Part shown: piece after piece, positions 1-6,089 of the stretch | Layout of the letters: every line of letters begins with the position of its first letter | Numbering within the stretch: position 1 is the stretch's first letter | NCBI GenBank assembly: GCA_902836505.1 | Contig: CADFQU010000051.1 | Location: 1-6,792 of the forward strand | DNA from: Streptococcaceae bacterium | Lineage (GTDB): Bacteria; Bacillota; Bacilli; Lactobacillales; Streptococcaceae | Direction: 5' to 3' | Length of the DNA stretch: 6,792 bases | Notes under the pieces: generated by a model | Database searches by the model: none | Told to the model about the DNA's origin: nothing | What the model saw: only the letters and a program-made list of their open reading frames with translations | Program-made: the position numbers and the translations under genes

Positions 1-10
1 TAAGATTTAC

Positions 11-50
11 AGACATTCAAGAGATTCTCTTGGATGTCTTATTTTTATTT
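11..50 (+). terminator. Rho-independent terminator of the upstream gene
   Basis: Bases 11-23 pair with 27-39 to give a 13-bp stem (one G-T wobble, 17 with 33) and a 3-base loop. A T-rich tail (40-50) follows. The element precedes the first promoter of the window, so it most likely ends a + strand gene lying left of base 1. The TAA at 1-3 could be that gene's stop codon. From memory of pneumococcal gene order the neighbour would be rplQ, but nothing of it is visible here. Confidence 0.85.
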
Positions 51-98
51 GTAAAACCGAACCTTTTCTAAAACATTTAAGCGATTTTAAGGGGAATA

Positions 99-107
99 TG
101 CTACAAT
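99..107 (+). promoter_or_regulatory. Extended -10 promoter for the ACT/DUF711 unit
   Basis: TGcTACAAT at 99-107 is an extended -10 element placed 30 bases before the first start codon. No good -35 is present at 16-18 bases (about 78-84, AAGCGA), which is common for extended -10 promoters. The predicted 5' leader is only about 24 bases and holds a GGAG Shine-Dalgarno at 127-130. Confidence 0.65.
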
Positions 108-137
108 GGAAGCAAATAAATAGAATGGAGCAGTGAA

Positions 138-404
138 ATGAAAGCAATTATTACAGTTGTCGGAAAAGACCAAAAAGGAATCGTAGCAGGTGTTGCGACT
201 AAAGTGGCAGAGTTGGGACTCAATATCGATGATATTTCCCAAACGGTATTGGATGAGTACTTCACCATGATGGCAGTCGTATCATCGGATGAGAAAAAAG
301 ATTTCACCCAGCTTCGTTCAGAATTAGAAGAATTCGGTCAGTCTCTTCATGTAAAAATCAATATCCAGAGCGCAGCGATTTTTGATGCCATGCACAATTT
401 GTAA
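138..404 (+). CDS. ACT-domain protein, UPF0237 family
   Basis: This 88-residue protein is a single ACT domain, a fold that usually binds amino acids or other small ligands and acts as a regulatory module. The first beta strand and loop read AIITVVGKDQKGIVAGVA (residues 3-20). This is the typical ACT start, with a Gly/Asp ligand loop followed by a helix, and it resembles the ACT domain of the glycine-cleavage regulator GcvR. The length fits UPF0237 proteins, which are stand-alone ACT domains. The ATG at 138 has GGAG at 127-130 with 7-base spacing, and no better start exists. The stop is 18 bases before the DUF711 gene, and no terminator lies between them, so the two are probably co-transcribed. 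I infer that it senses a ligand for, or partners with, its neighbour. The ligand is unknown. Confidence 0.93.
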   Translation: MKAIITVVGKDQKGIVAGVATKVAELGLNIDDISQTVLDEYFTMMAVVSSDEKKDFTQLRSELEEFGQSLHVKINIQSAAIFDAMHNL

Positions 405-422
405 GAGTGAGGTGGTAGAAAT

Positions 423-1760
423 ATGGACATTAAACAGGTAACAGAAACGATTGCCATGATTGAGGAGCAGAACTTTGATGTTCGGACCATCACCATGGGA
501 ATCTCACTGCTAGATTGTATTGATCCAGATATCGATAAGGCGGCTGAAAAAGTCTACCAGAAGATTGTAACAAAGGCCAAGGACTTAGTAGCTGTCGGGG
601 ATGAGATTGCAGCAGAACTGGGCATTCCGATTGTGAATAAGCGGGTTTCGGTCACTCCTATATCCATTATTGGAGCAGCAACCAATGCGACAGACTATGT
701 GCCCTTTGCCAAGGCGCTGGATCGTGCTGCTAAAGAAGTTGGGGTCAACTTTATCGGTGGCTTCTCAGCCCTGGTTCAAAAAGGCTACCAAAAGGGGGAT
801 GAAATCCTCATCAATTCCATTCCTCGCGCTCTAGCAGAGACGGACTTTGTCTGCTCTTCGGTTAACATTGGTTCCACTAAGACAGGGATCAATATGACTG
901 CTGTCCGAGACATGGGTCGTATCATTAAAGAAGCTTCCCAAGCAGATCCGATGGGGCCAGGGAAACTGGTGGTCTTTGCTAATGCAGTAGAAGATAATCC
1001 TTTTATGGCGGGGGCTTTCCACGGTGTCGGTGAAGCGGATGTTGTCATCAACGTTGGGGTTTCAGGACCTGGTGTCGTCCAACGGGCGATTGAAAAAGTT
1101 CCAGGTGCAAGCTTTGATGTATTGGCTGAAACCGTTAAGAAGACTGCTTTCAAGATTACTCGTGTTGGGCAATTGGTGGGGCAAATGGCTAGTGAACGTC
1201 TCGGCGTGGAGTTTGGGATTGTAGACTTGTCCCTCGCGCCAACGCCAGCTGTTGGGGATTCGGTTGCCCGTGTCCTCGAAGCTATGGGGCTTGAAGTAGT
1301 AGGAACCCATGTAACTATTGCAGCACTGGCTCTGCTCAATGACAAAGTAAAAAACGGCGGTATCATGGCATGTAACCAGGTCGGTGGTTTGTCAGGTGCC
1401 TTTATTCCGGTCTCAGAAGATGAGGGGATGATTGCGGCGGTCCAATCGGGTCATATCAATCTGGAAAAATTGGAAGCCATGACTGCCATCTGTTCAGTCG
1501 GTCTGGATATGATTGCCATTCCAGCTGATACTCCGGATACGACCATTGCAGCTATGATTGCAGACGAAGCGGCTATCGGAGTGATCAACCAAAAGACCAC
1601 AGCAGTTCGGATTATTCCTTATGGAAAAGAAGGCGATATGTTAGAGCTTGGAGGACTTCTTGGATCTGCCCCCGTTATGAAGGTTAACAAAGCTTCGTCA
1701 GCTGACTTTATTGCCCGTGGCGGTCAAATTCCAGCCCCAGTTCATAGTTTTAAAAATTAA
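423..1760 (+). CDS. DUF711/UPF0210 family protein (PFL-like), unknown function
   Basis: This 445-residue soluble protein has the usual full length for the DUF711/UPF0210 family. It begins [20 protein letters not shown] and ends [13 protein letters not shown], both family-typical. It contains several Gly-rich loops (for example GVSGPGVV and [10 protein letters not shown]) and the conserved-looking segment [18 protein letters not shown]. The family has been loosely annotated as pyruvate-formate-lyase-like. However, I see neither the PFL glycyl-radical motif near the C-terminus nor the adjacent catalytic Cys pair, so formate-lyase activity is not supported. No signal peptide or membrane segment is visible, so it is probably cytoplasmic. 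A GAGGTGG Shine-Dalgarno at 409-415 supports the ATG at 423. It follows the ACT-domain gene by 18 bases and is the last gene of the unit, with a hairpin terminator after it. Its reaction is not known to me. Confidence 0.93.
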   Translation: MDIKQVTETIAMIEEQNFDVRTITMGISLLDCIDPDIDKAAEKVYQKIVTKAKDLVAVGDEIAAELGIPIVNKRVSVTPISIIGAATNATDYVPFAKALDRAAKEVGVNFIGGFSALVQKGYQKGDEILINSIPRALAETDFVCSSVNIGSTKTGINMTAVRDMGRIIKEASQADPMGPGKLVVFANAVEDNPFMAGAFHGVGEADVVINVGVSGPGVVQRAIEKVPGASFDVLAETVKKTAFKITRVGQLVGQMASERLGVEFGIVDLSLAPTPAVGDSVARVLEAMGLEVVGTHVTIAALALLNDKVKNGGIMACNQVGGLSGAFIPVSEDEGMIAAVQSGHINLEKLEAMTAICSVGLDMIAIPADTPDTTIAAMIADEAAIGVINQKTTAVRIIPYGKEGDMLELGGLLGSAPVMKVNKASSADFIARGGQIPAPVHSFKN

Positions 1761-1766
1761 AAAATG

Positions 1767-1798
1767 GCCCTGGAGCATAATTTTTGCTCAGGGCTTTT
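1767..1798 (+). terminator. Rho-independent terminator after the DUF711 gene
   Basis: GCCCTG (1767-1772) pairs with CAGGGC (1789-1794). After a bulged G at 1773, AGCA (1774-1777) pairs with TGCT (1785-1788). This gives a 10-bp stem with a 7-base loop, followed by TTTT at 1795-1798. The T-run is short, so termination may be partial. Confidence 0.8.
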
Positions 1799-1861
1799 AC
1801 TGTTGACCAAGGTAGTGAAAGTGAATCTAGAGGTCATCGCTGCCAGTTTCCTTATAAAAAA

Positions 1862-1870
1862 TGATATAAT
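1862..1870 (+). promoter_or_regulatory. Extended -10 promoter for the phosphatase/ldcB unit
   Basis: TGaTATAAT at 1862-1870 is a perfect extended -10 sequence 24 bases before the ATG. At 17-base spacing the -35 region (1842-1847, GCCAGT) is poor. The only TTGACC (1803-1808) is far too distant to serve as its -35. A start near 1877 would leave a leader of under 20 bases that contains AAAGGAG. Confidence 0.75.
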
Positions 1871-1893
1871 AGAAGAACGTAAAAGGAGATCAC

Positions 1894-2610
1894 ATGGCGA
1901 AAACAAGATTATTTATTATTCGGCATGGAAAAACCATGTTTAATACGATAGGTCGTGCCCAAGGTTGGTCGGATACGCCTTTAACTACTCAAGGAGAAGA
2001 AGGTATCCGTGAATTGGGGGTTGGGTTGAGAGAATCTGGTTTGGACTTTGTCCGTGCTGTTTCCAGTGATTCAGGTCGTGCCATTCAAACCATGGGAATT
2101 GTTTTAGACGAGCTTGGGCTCACAGATCAGATTCCTTATACTTTCAACAAAAAGATCCGGGAATGGTGTTTTGGAAGTTTTGATGGTGCCTATGGAGGAG
2201 AGCTGTTCCGTGGAGTCGTTCCCCGTGTTCTGGATATAGAAGACTACAAGAAGTTAACACTAGAAGAGTTAGCGAATGGGATCTACCAAGTGGATACAGC
2301 CGGTTGGGCTGAACCATGGGATGTGTTGAAAAAACGGATTGTAGATGGTTTTGAAGAGATTGCTAAAGAAGTTGAAGCTAAGGGTGGTGGAAATGTTCTT
2401 GTTGTCAGTCATAGCATGACCATCGGTTCCTTTGTGTGCATTTTAAATCCAGAGATTGTGCTAGATCCAAGGGTTGAAAATGGCAGTGTTACCCTTGTCG
2501 AATACGAAAATGGACGCTTCTCGATCAAGACCATCGGAGATGAATCTTATCGCAAGCTAGGTGCTAACTGGTTAGAGGCCCATTCAGAAGAAATTGATGT
2601 GAAAAAATAA
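1894..2610 (+). CDS. Histidine phosphatase (phosphoglycerate mutase-like), paralog 1
   Basis: This 238-residue protein is of the histidine phosphatase (phosphoglycerate mutase-like) superfamily. It has the signature RHG at residues 10-12, where H11 is the expected phospho-accepting His. Other active-site candidates are R62 in SDSGR, E90 in IREWCFGSFDG and the second His, H173, in VVSHSM. Such proteins are often labelled gpmB. Most GpmB-like proteins are cofactor-independent phosphatases rather than glycolytic mutases, and the substrate cannot be read from sequence. GGAG at 1885-1888 with 5-base spacing supports the ATG. No signal peptide is visible. It is followed after 41 bases by a close paralog. 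One difference is Ser at residue 174 where the paralog has Gly. In streptococci the main glycolytic mutase is a separate GpmA, so this is probably an accessory phosphatase. Confidence 0.92.
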   Translation: MAKTRLFIIRHGKTMFNTIGRAQGWSDTPLTTQGEEGIRELGVGLRESGLDFVRAVSSDSGRAIQTMGIVLDELGLTDQIPYTFNKKIREWCFGSFDGAYGGELFRGVVPRVLDIEDYKKLTLEELANGIYQVDTAGWAEPWDVLKKRIVDGFEEIAKEVEAKGGGNVLVVSHSMTIGSFVCILNPEIVLDPRVENGSVTLVEYENGRFSIKTIGDESYRKLGANWLEAHSEEIDVKK

Positions 2611-2651
2611 GATATCTTATATAAGAAGAAAACAATTGCAGGAGGATAGAA

Positions 2652-3350
2652 ATGGCAAAGACAAAATTGTATATTGCCCGTCACGGAAAAACCATGTTTA
2701 ATACGATCGGTCGCGCCCAAGGGTGGTCCGATAGTCCCTTGACGGAAGCTGGCGAACGAGGGATTCATGAATTAGGGATTGGTCTGCGTCAAGCAGGAAT
2801 CCAGTTCCAACAAGCTGTGTCCAGTGACTCTGGTCGAACCATTCAAACCATGGGGATTGTGCTAGAAGAATTAGGGTTAACAGGTAAAATTCCTTATCGC
2901 TATGATAAGCGTATTCGCGAATGGTGTTTTGGAAGCTTTGATGGCGCCTACGATGGGGAACTGTTTATGGGTGTTCTGCCACGTGTTTTTCGGGTCGATG
3001 ATTTCCATCATTTGAGCTTGATGGAGTTGGCTGAAGGAATTGTCGAAGTGGATACAGCAGGCTGGGCAGAGTCTTGGGAAACTCTTCGTGATCGAATTTT
3101 GGAAGGCTTTACTGCAATTGCCAAGGATGTTGAGTCTCAAGGTGGTGGCAATGCCATCGTTGTCAGTCATGGGATGACCATCAGCACCTTGATTTACCTG
3201 ATTGATCCAAAGGCTTTTAAAGAATTGGTCTTGGACAATGGTAGTGTGACTGTTATTGAGTATGAGGATGGCCAACTTAAACTAGAAGCAGTTGGAGATA
3301 TGTCATACCGACAGGTTGGAGCAAAATTGTTAGAGGAAGATCATGACTAA
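2652..3350 (+). CDS. Histidine phosphatase (phosphoglycerate mutase-like), paralog 2
   Basis: This 232-residue protein is colinear with the preceding gene product, with about 143 of 230 positions identical (roughly 62%, counted by eye, no gaps). The catalytic set is kept: R10-H11-G12, R62, E90 and H173 in VVSHGMTI. Positions 11-30 and 91-100 are nearly unchanged between the copies. The most divergent parts are residues 111-120 and the C-terminal 50 residues, and the last 6 to 8 residues of paralog 1 are absent. AGGAGG at 2640-2645 is a strong Shine-Dalgarno 6 bases from the ATG, stronger than that of paralog 1. The stop overlaps the start of the carboxypeptidase gene by 8 bases, so translation is probably coupled. 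The substrate is unknown; a phosphosugar or phosphorylated-metabolite phosphatase is the broad expectation. Confidence 0.92.
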   Translation: MAKTKLYIARHGKTMFNTIGRAQGWSDSPLTEAGERGIHELGIGLRQAGIQFQQAVSSDSGRTIQTMGIVLEELGLTGKIPYRYDKRIREWCFGSFDGAYDGELFMGVLPRVFRVDDFHHLSLMELAEGIVEVDTAGWAESWETLRDRILEGFTAIAKDVESQGGGNAIVVSHGMTISTLIYLIDPKAFKELVLDNGSVTVIEYEDGQLKLEAVGDMSYRQVGAKLLEEDHD

Positions 3351-4116
3351 ATACAAACTTGCCAAGAAAAGAGAAAAGAAAGTTAGCTGGATCGTGCTCT
3401 GCTGTTTAGGTCTCTGTCTGATCGGATCAGGAGTGGGTATTTTCTATTTGAAACCTCAATGGCTTCATATGAGCTCTGTAGAAGATAAAAAAGTAGAAAC
3501 AACCACTCCAAAAAAGGTTGAGAAAAAGGAAGAAAAACCTAAAACAGACCTTCCCCAAGCTTCTAGCAAGGATTGGAACCTAGTCCTGGTCAATCGGGAC
3601 AACAAGTTAGCCGAGCTGAACCCTCAGTTAGTTGATGTTGAAGAAATCAAGGTGGATAGTCGGATTGCAGAACAAACGAAACAGTTTCTAGCAGCGGCGA
3701 GAGCTGTCGCGCCTGAAGAATCCTTGATTTCGGGTTATCGAAGTGTGGAGGAGCAAACAGAACTCTATAATGAGCGGGTAGCGCAGTTAGAAGCTACGGG
3801 TCTTTCTCATGAGGAGGCAGAAGGTCAAGCACAAGCTCAAGTACAGGTTCCAGGTGCTAGCGAACACCAAACGGGTCTTGCGATTGATATGAGTGTTCCA
3901 AATGGACAGTCTGAAGAGGTAGCCCAGCAGATTATTGCTTTGGCTCCCCAGTATGGTTTTGTTCTCCGCTATCCAGAAGGGAAAAATGCGATTACAGGTG
4001 TGGACTATGAAAACTGGCATTTTCGCTACGTTGGTGTAGAAAATGCCCAGTATATGGTCAAGCATCAGCTGGTTTTAGAAGAATACATTCAAAAATTGAA
4101 AGAAGCAGGTTTATAG
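3343..4116 (+). CDS. ldcB: Membrane-anchored VanY-family peptidoglycan carboxypeptidase (LdcB/DacB type)
   Basis: This 257-residue protein is a zinc peptidase of the VanY/LdcB family, which trims the C-terminal D-Ala from cell-wall stem peptides. Streptococcal LdcB/DacB proteins are known as L,D-carboxypeptidases that turn tetrapeptides into tripeptides. A basic N-terminus (residues 1-13) is followed by a hydrophobic anchor (about 15-36), a Lys/Glu/Thr-rich linker (48-70) and the catalytic domain (about 76-257). SGYRS (130-134) is the substrate-binding motif. SEHQTGLAID (173-182) supplies zinc ligands H175 and D182. ENWHFR (223-228) supplies E223, probably the catalytic base, and zinc ligand H226. 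The Cys-rich anchor lacks a convincing lipobox, so a signal anchor is more likely than a lipoprotein. The start overlaps the previous stop as ATGACTAA. L,D versus D,D specificity is inferred from family likeness. Confidence 0.9.
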   Translation: MTKYKLAKKREKKVSWIVLCCLGLCLIGSGVGIFYLKPQWLHMSSVEDKKVETTTPKKVEKKEEKPKTDLPQASSKDWNLVLVNRDNKLAELNPQLVDVEEIKVDSRIAEQTKQFLAAARAVAPEESLISGYRSVEEQTELYNERVAQLEATGLSHEEAEGQAQAQVQVPGASEHQTGLAIDMSVPNGQSEEVAQQIIALAPQYGFVLRYPEGKNAITGVDYENWHFRYVGVENAQYMVKHQLVLEEYIQKLKEAGL

Positions 4117-4152
4117 GCTTTTTTAGACAAGTATCGGTCTTAAGAATGATTT

Positions 4153-4185
4153 TTAGCACTCTTTGAAAAAGAGTGCTAATTTTTT
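4153..4185 (+). promoter_or_regulatory. CIRCE 1 (perfect HrcA operator), overlapping an intrinsic terminator
   Basis: TTAGCACTC (4153-4161), a 9-base spacer and GAGTGCTAA (4171-4179) match the CIRCE consensus exactly. CIRCE is the binding site of HrcA, which is encoded just downstream. This copy lies upstream of the -35 box. As RNA, the pairing continues into the spacer (4162-4164 with 4168-4170), giving a 12-bp perfect stem with a 3-base loop followed by six Ts (4180-4185). The same bases should therefore also terminate transcripts coming from the ldcB unit, for which no other terminator is visible. Confidence 0.95.
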
Positions 4186-4190
4186 GGATT

Positions 4191-4211
4191 TTTCTCTTGA
4201 CTTTCTCTTGA
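4191..4211 (+). repeat. Two direct copies of TTTCTCTTGA around the -35 box
   Basis: TTTCTCTTGA occurs at 4191-4200 and again at 4202-4211, with an 11-base period. The TTGA of the first copy forms part of the -35 hexamer (4197-4202). On the opposite strand the repeats read TCAAGAGAAA, which loosely recalls the tandem GTCAAA heptads of CtsR operators. The match is incomplete and the period is 11 rather than 10, so a CtsR role is only a possibility. Confidence 0.6.
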
Positions 4212-4224
4212 GAGGGTGTATAAT
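4197..4224 (+). promoter_or_regulatory. Sigma-A promoter of the hrcA-grpE-dnaK operon
   Basis: TTGACT (4197-4202) and TATAAT (4219-4224) are separated by 16 bases, a near-consensus vegetative promoter. Transcription should start near 4231, so the second CIRCE begins about 5 bases into the transcript. This is the usual arrangement for HrcA repression of a sigma-A promoter. Confidence 0.92.
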
Positions 4225-4235
4225 AGAATCATGGT

Positions 4236-4262
4236 TTAGCACTTGAGTGTTTAGAGTGCTAA
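4236..4262 (+). promoter_or_regulatory. CIRCE 2 (HrcA operator at the transcript start)
   Basis: TTAGCACTT (4236-4244), a 9-base spacer and GAGTGCTAA (4254-4262) match CIRCE with one change: the last base of the left arm is T instead of C. The pairing extends outward by one T-A pair (4235 with 4263). It lies between the -10 box and the hrcA Shine-Dalgarno (AGGTGA, 4274-4279), where bound HrcA would block transcription. In RNA it can form a 5' leader stem. Confidence 0.93.
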
Positions 4263-4283
4263 ATATGAAAGAGAGGTGAGGTC

Positions 4284-5318
4284 ATGGTTACAGAACGTCA
4301 AAATGAGATTCTAAATCTTGTCGTCGATATCTTTACCAAGACCCACGAACCAGTCGGTTCAAAAGCGCTGCAAGATGTCATTCAATCTAGTAGTGCCACT
4401 ATCCGAAACGACATGGCTGCCCTCGAAAAGAAAGGCTTACTAGAAAAAGCCCATACTTCGAGTGGCCGAATGCCTAGCCGGGCTGGTTTTCAATATTTTG
4501 TTCAGAACTCACTTGACCTAGAGCTGATTGATGAACAAGATGTCTACCAGGTGGTGAAAGCCTTTGATTTTGAGGCCTTTAAGTTAGATGATATCTTGGA
4601 TGCTACGGCTAAGTTGCTAGCCCAGATGACGGGCTACACCGCAGTCATTCAGGATGTTGAGCCGACACGTCAGCGCTTGACGGGTTTTGAGATTGTTCCA
4701 TTATCCAACCACGATGCCTTAGCGGTTCTGACCTTGGATGAATCAAAGCCTGTTACCGTCCAGTTTGCGATTCCAAAGAATTTCTTAACCAGTGACTTGG
4801 AAATCTTCCATCAGTTGGTTCAAGAACGTTTCATTGGAAATACAGTTTTGGATATCCACTACCGCTTGCGGACGGAGATTCCACAGATTGTACAGCGCTA
4901 TTTCAAGACGACAGACAATGTATTGGATCTGTTTGATTACGTCTTCTCGCAATTGTTTCAAGAACTGGTCTTTGTAGAAGGAAAGGTTTCATCATTAACC
5001 TACGCCGATCTTCAGACTTATCAGTTCTTAGATAACCCCCAACACGTAGCTCTTGAGTTGCGAAGGGGGATGCCGGAGGACCAAATGACCCAGATCCTGG
5101 TTGCTGAATCCCAAGAGAAGGCCTTGAAAAATGTGACCGTGATTAGTCACAAATTCCTGGTTCCTTATCGTGGGATGGCCCTCATGCATGTGATTGGTCC
5201 CGTAGAGATGGATTACAGGCGTGTGATTAGCCTCGTCAATGTTATCGGCCGAGTGCTGGTCATGAAGTTAACGGACTACTACCGTTACCTCAACAGCAAC
5301 CATTATGAAGTAAATTAA
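4284..5318 (+). CDS. hrcA: HrcA, heat-inducible transcription repressor
   Basis: This 344-residue protein is the CIRCE-binding repressor of class I heat-shock genes. The N-terminal winged helix-turn-helix (about residues 1-75) carries the family signature [18 protein letters not shown] (36-53) and [13 protein letters not shown] (57-69). The rest corresponds to the GAF-like dimerisation region and its inserted domain. Length is normal for the family. The ATG follows AGAGGTGAGG (4272-4281), and its operon begins with two CIRCE sites, so autoregulation is very likely. In Firmicutes HrcA activity is known to depend on GroEL/GroES, so repression is lifted when that chaperonin is occupied. The gene ends 24 bases before the preferred grpE start, without a terminator. 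I see no truncation or unusual residues. Confidence 0.97.
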   Translation: MVTERQNEILNLVVDIFTKTHEPVGSKALQDVIQSSSATIRNDMAALEKKGLLEKAHTSSGRMPSRAGFQYFVQNSLDLELIDEQDVYQVVKAFDFEAFKLDDILDATAKLLAQMTGYTAVIQDVEPTRQRLTGFEIVPLSNHDALAVLTLDESKPVTVQFAIPKNFLTSDLEIFHQLVQERFIGNTVLDIHYRLRTEIPQIVQRYFKTTDNVLDLFDYVFSQLFQELVFVEGKVSSLTYADLQTYQFLDNPQHVALELRRGMPEDQMTQILVAESQEKALKNVTVISHKFLVPYRGMALMHVIGPVEMDYRRVISLVNVIGRVLVMKLTDYYRYLNSNHYEVN

Positions 5319-5328
5319 GACCAAATGA

Positions 5329-5345
5329 AAGGGGTGTATGCCTTG
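5329..5345 (+). promoter_or_regulatory. Ribosome-binding site that favours the TTG start of grpE
   Basis: AAGGGGTG (5329-5336) resembles the AAGGAGGTG Shine-Dalgarno. Its G-run ends 8 bases before the TTG at 5343. The alternative in-frame ATG at 5325 has no purine-rich site in front of it, and the ribosome-binding site would lie inside its own coding sequence. Confidence 0.7.
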
Positions 5346-5867
5346 ACAGAAGAAATCAAAAAAGAAGACGTGAAAGAAGAGGAAGTTGCCCAAACAACTG
5401 AAGAAGTTGTAGAGGAAAGCAACCAACCTTCTGAATTAGAAGAAGCACAAGCGCGTGCCGAAGAATTTGAAAACAAATACCTTCGTGCCCACGCAGAAAT
5501 GCAAAATATTCAACGTCGTGCCAACGAAGAACGCCAACTCTTGCAACGCTATCGTAGCCAAGATTTGGCCAAAGCAATCTTGCCATCACTTGATAACCTT
5601 GAACGTGCCCTTGCCGTTGAAGGATTGACAGATGATGTTAAAAAAGGACTAGAAATGGTCCAAGAAAGCTTGATTCATGCTCTGAAAGAAGAAGGAATCG
5701 AAGAAATCGCAGCGGATGGAGAATTTGACCATAACTACCACATGGCCATCCAAACAGTGCCAGCAGATGACGAGCATCCGGCAGACACCATCGCACAAGT
5801 CTTCCAAAAAGGCTACAAACTCCATGACCGCATCCTACGCCCAGCCATGGTCGTTGTCTACAACTAG
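5343..5867 (+). CDS. grpE: GrpE, nucleotide exchange factor of DnaK
   Basis: GrpE releases ADP from DnaK and so resets the Hsp70 cycle in the cytoplasm. From the TTG start the protein has 174 residues, close to the length I recall for pneumococcal GrpE. An acidic, disordered-looking N-terminus (1-35) is followed by the long dimerising helix (about 36-70, with [20 protein letters not shown] at 42-61) and the helix-bundle region (about 72-115). The C-terminal beta domain has the GrpE signature [11 protein letters not shown] (126-136) and ends with [13 protein letters not shown]. An in-frame ATG at 5325 would add six residues (MKGVYA), but it lacks a ribosome-binding site and precedes the likely one at 5329-5336, so I prefer TTG. 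The gene lies between hrcA and dnaK in the CIRCE-controlled operon. Confidence 0.95.
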   Translation: MTEEIKKEDVKEEEVAQTTEEVVEESNQPSELEEAQARAEEFENKYLRAHAEMQNIQRRANEERQLLQRYRSQDLAKAILPSLDNLERALAVEGLTDDVKKGLEMVQESLIHALKEEGIEEIAADGEFDHNYHMAIQTVPADDEHPADTIAQVFQKGYKLHDRILRPAMVVVYN

Positions 5868-5913
5868 GCTATCTTGTCCGAAATGACACTAAACTATGAA
5901 AGAAAGATAAAAG

Positions 5914-5930
5914 GCAAGCCGGAGGCTTGT
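5914..5930 (+). other. Short hairpin in the grpE-dnaK spacer
   Basis: CAAGCC (5915-5920) pairs with GGCTTG (5924-5929) around a 3-base loop, with an outer G-T pair (5914 with 5930). No T-run follows, so it is not a normal terminator. It sits directly before the larger fold at 5937-6046 and could stabilise the grpE mRNA end or mark a processing site. Confidence 0.55.
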
Positions 5931-5936
5931 AAGGAA

Positions 5937-6046
5937 GATATTTCCCGCCGTGGTGAAACAGGGGATTTTTGAGACAATAGGCTCAAAAATAAGTGATGAA
6001 ATCCCGTAGGGAGTTGCTCACGTCCCCACCACTTAAGGGGAATATC
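5937..6046 (+). other. Candidate structured RNA element between grpE and dnaK
   Basis: Nested inverted repeats suggest a folded RNA. GATATTTCCC (5937-5946) pairs with GGGGAATATC (6037-6046), 10 bp with one G-T. Inside it, GTGGTG (5950-5955) pairs with CACCAC (6027-6032). Within that lies an arm made of GGGAT (5962-5966) with ATCCC (6001-6005) and TTTTGAG (5967-5973) with CTCAAAA (5982-5988). A second small arm is GGGA (6009-6012) with TCCC (6023-6026). The result is a stalk with a three-way junction. Alternative pairings exist: the second arm's lower part could be a 9-bp hairpin 5965-5973/5982-5990. No T-run follows, and the dnaK Shine-Dalgarno (6076-6080) lies outside, so it is neither a plain terminator nor a direct ribosome-site block. 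I do not recognise it as a named family. The remaining bases of the 222-base spacer show no gene. Confidence 0.6.
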
Positions 6047-6089
6047 AAGAAAAATCAACATTAGAATTAAATAATAAGGATAAAAACAC

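Noticed and set aside
87..99. TTAAGGGGAATAT shared with 6033-6045
   Set aside because: A single 13-base match within 6.8 kb is near chance expectation, and the contexts differ (promoter region versus stem arm).
785..1366. 193-residue open frame on the - strand inside the DUF711 gene
   Set aside because: It is antisense to a well-supported conserved gene, has low-complexity Ser/Thr/Pro-rich composition, and shows no recognisable domain.
423..1760. Pyruvate formate-lyase activity for the DUF711 protein
   Set aside because: The length is far below PFL, and neither the glycyl-radical motif nor the adjacent cysteine pair is present.
2594..2622. Internal promoter TTGATG-17-TTATAT before the second phosphatase gene
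   Set aside because: The -10 match is poor and coincides with a small AT palindrome (TCTTATATAAGA, 2615-2626). The strong ribosome-binding site and short gap are enough for co-transcription.
3388..3450. Lipoprotein signal in the LdcB N-terminus
   Set aside because: Cysteines occur in the hydrophobic stretch, but the preceding residues (such as LGL before Cys25) do not fit a lipobox well; a signal anchor is the simpler reading.
5937..6046. MITE-like mobile element at the grpE-dnaK spacer
   Set aside because: The terminal inverted repeats are only 10 bases, there is no convincing target-site duplication, and I see no second copy in the window.
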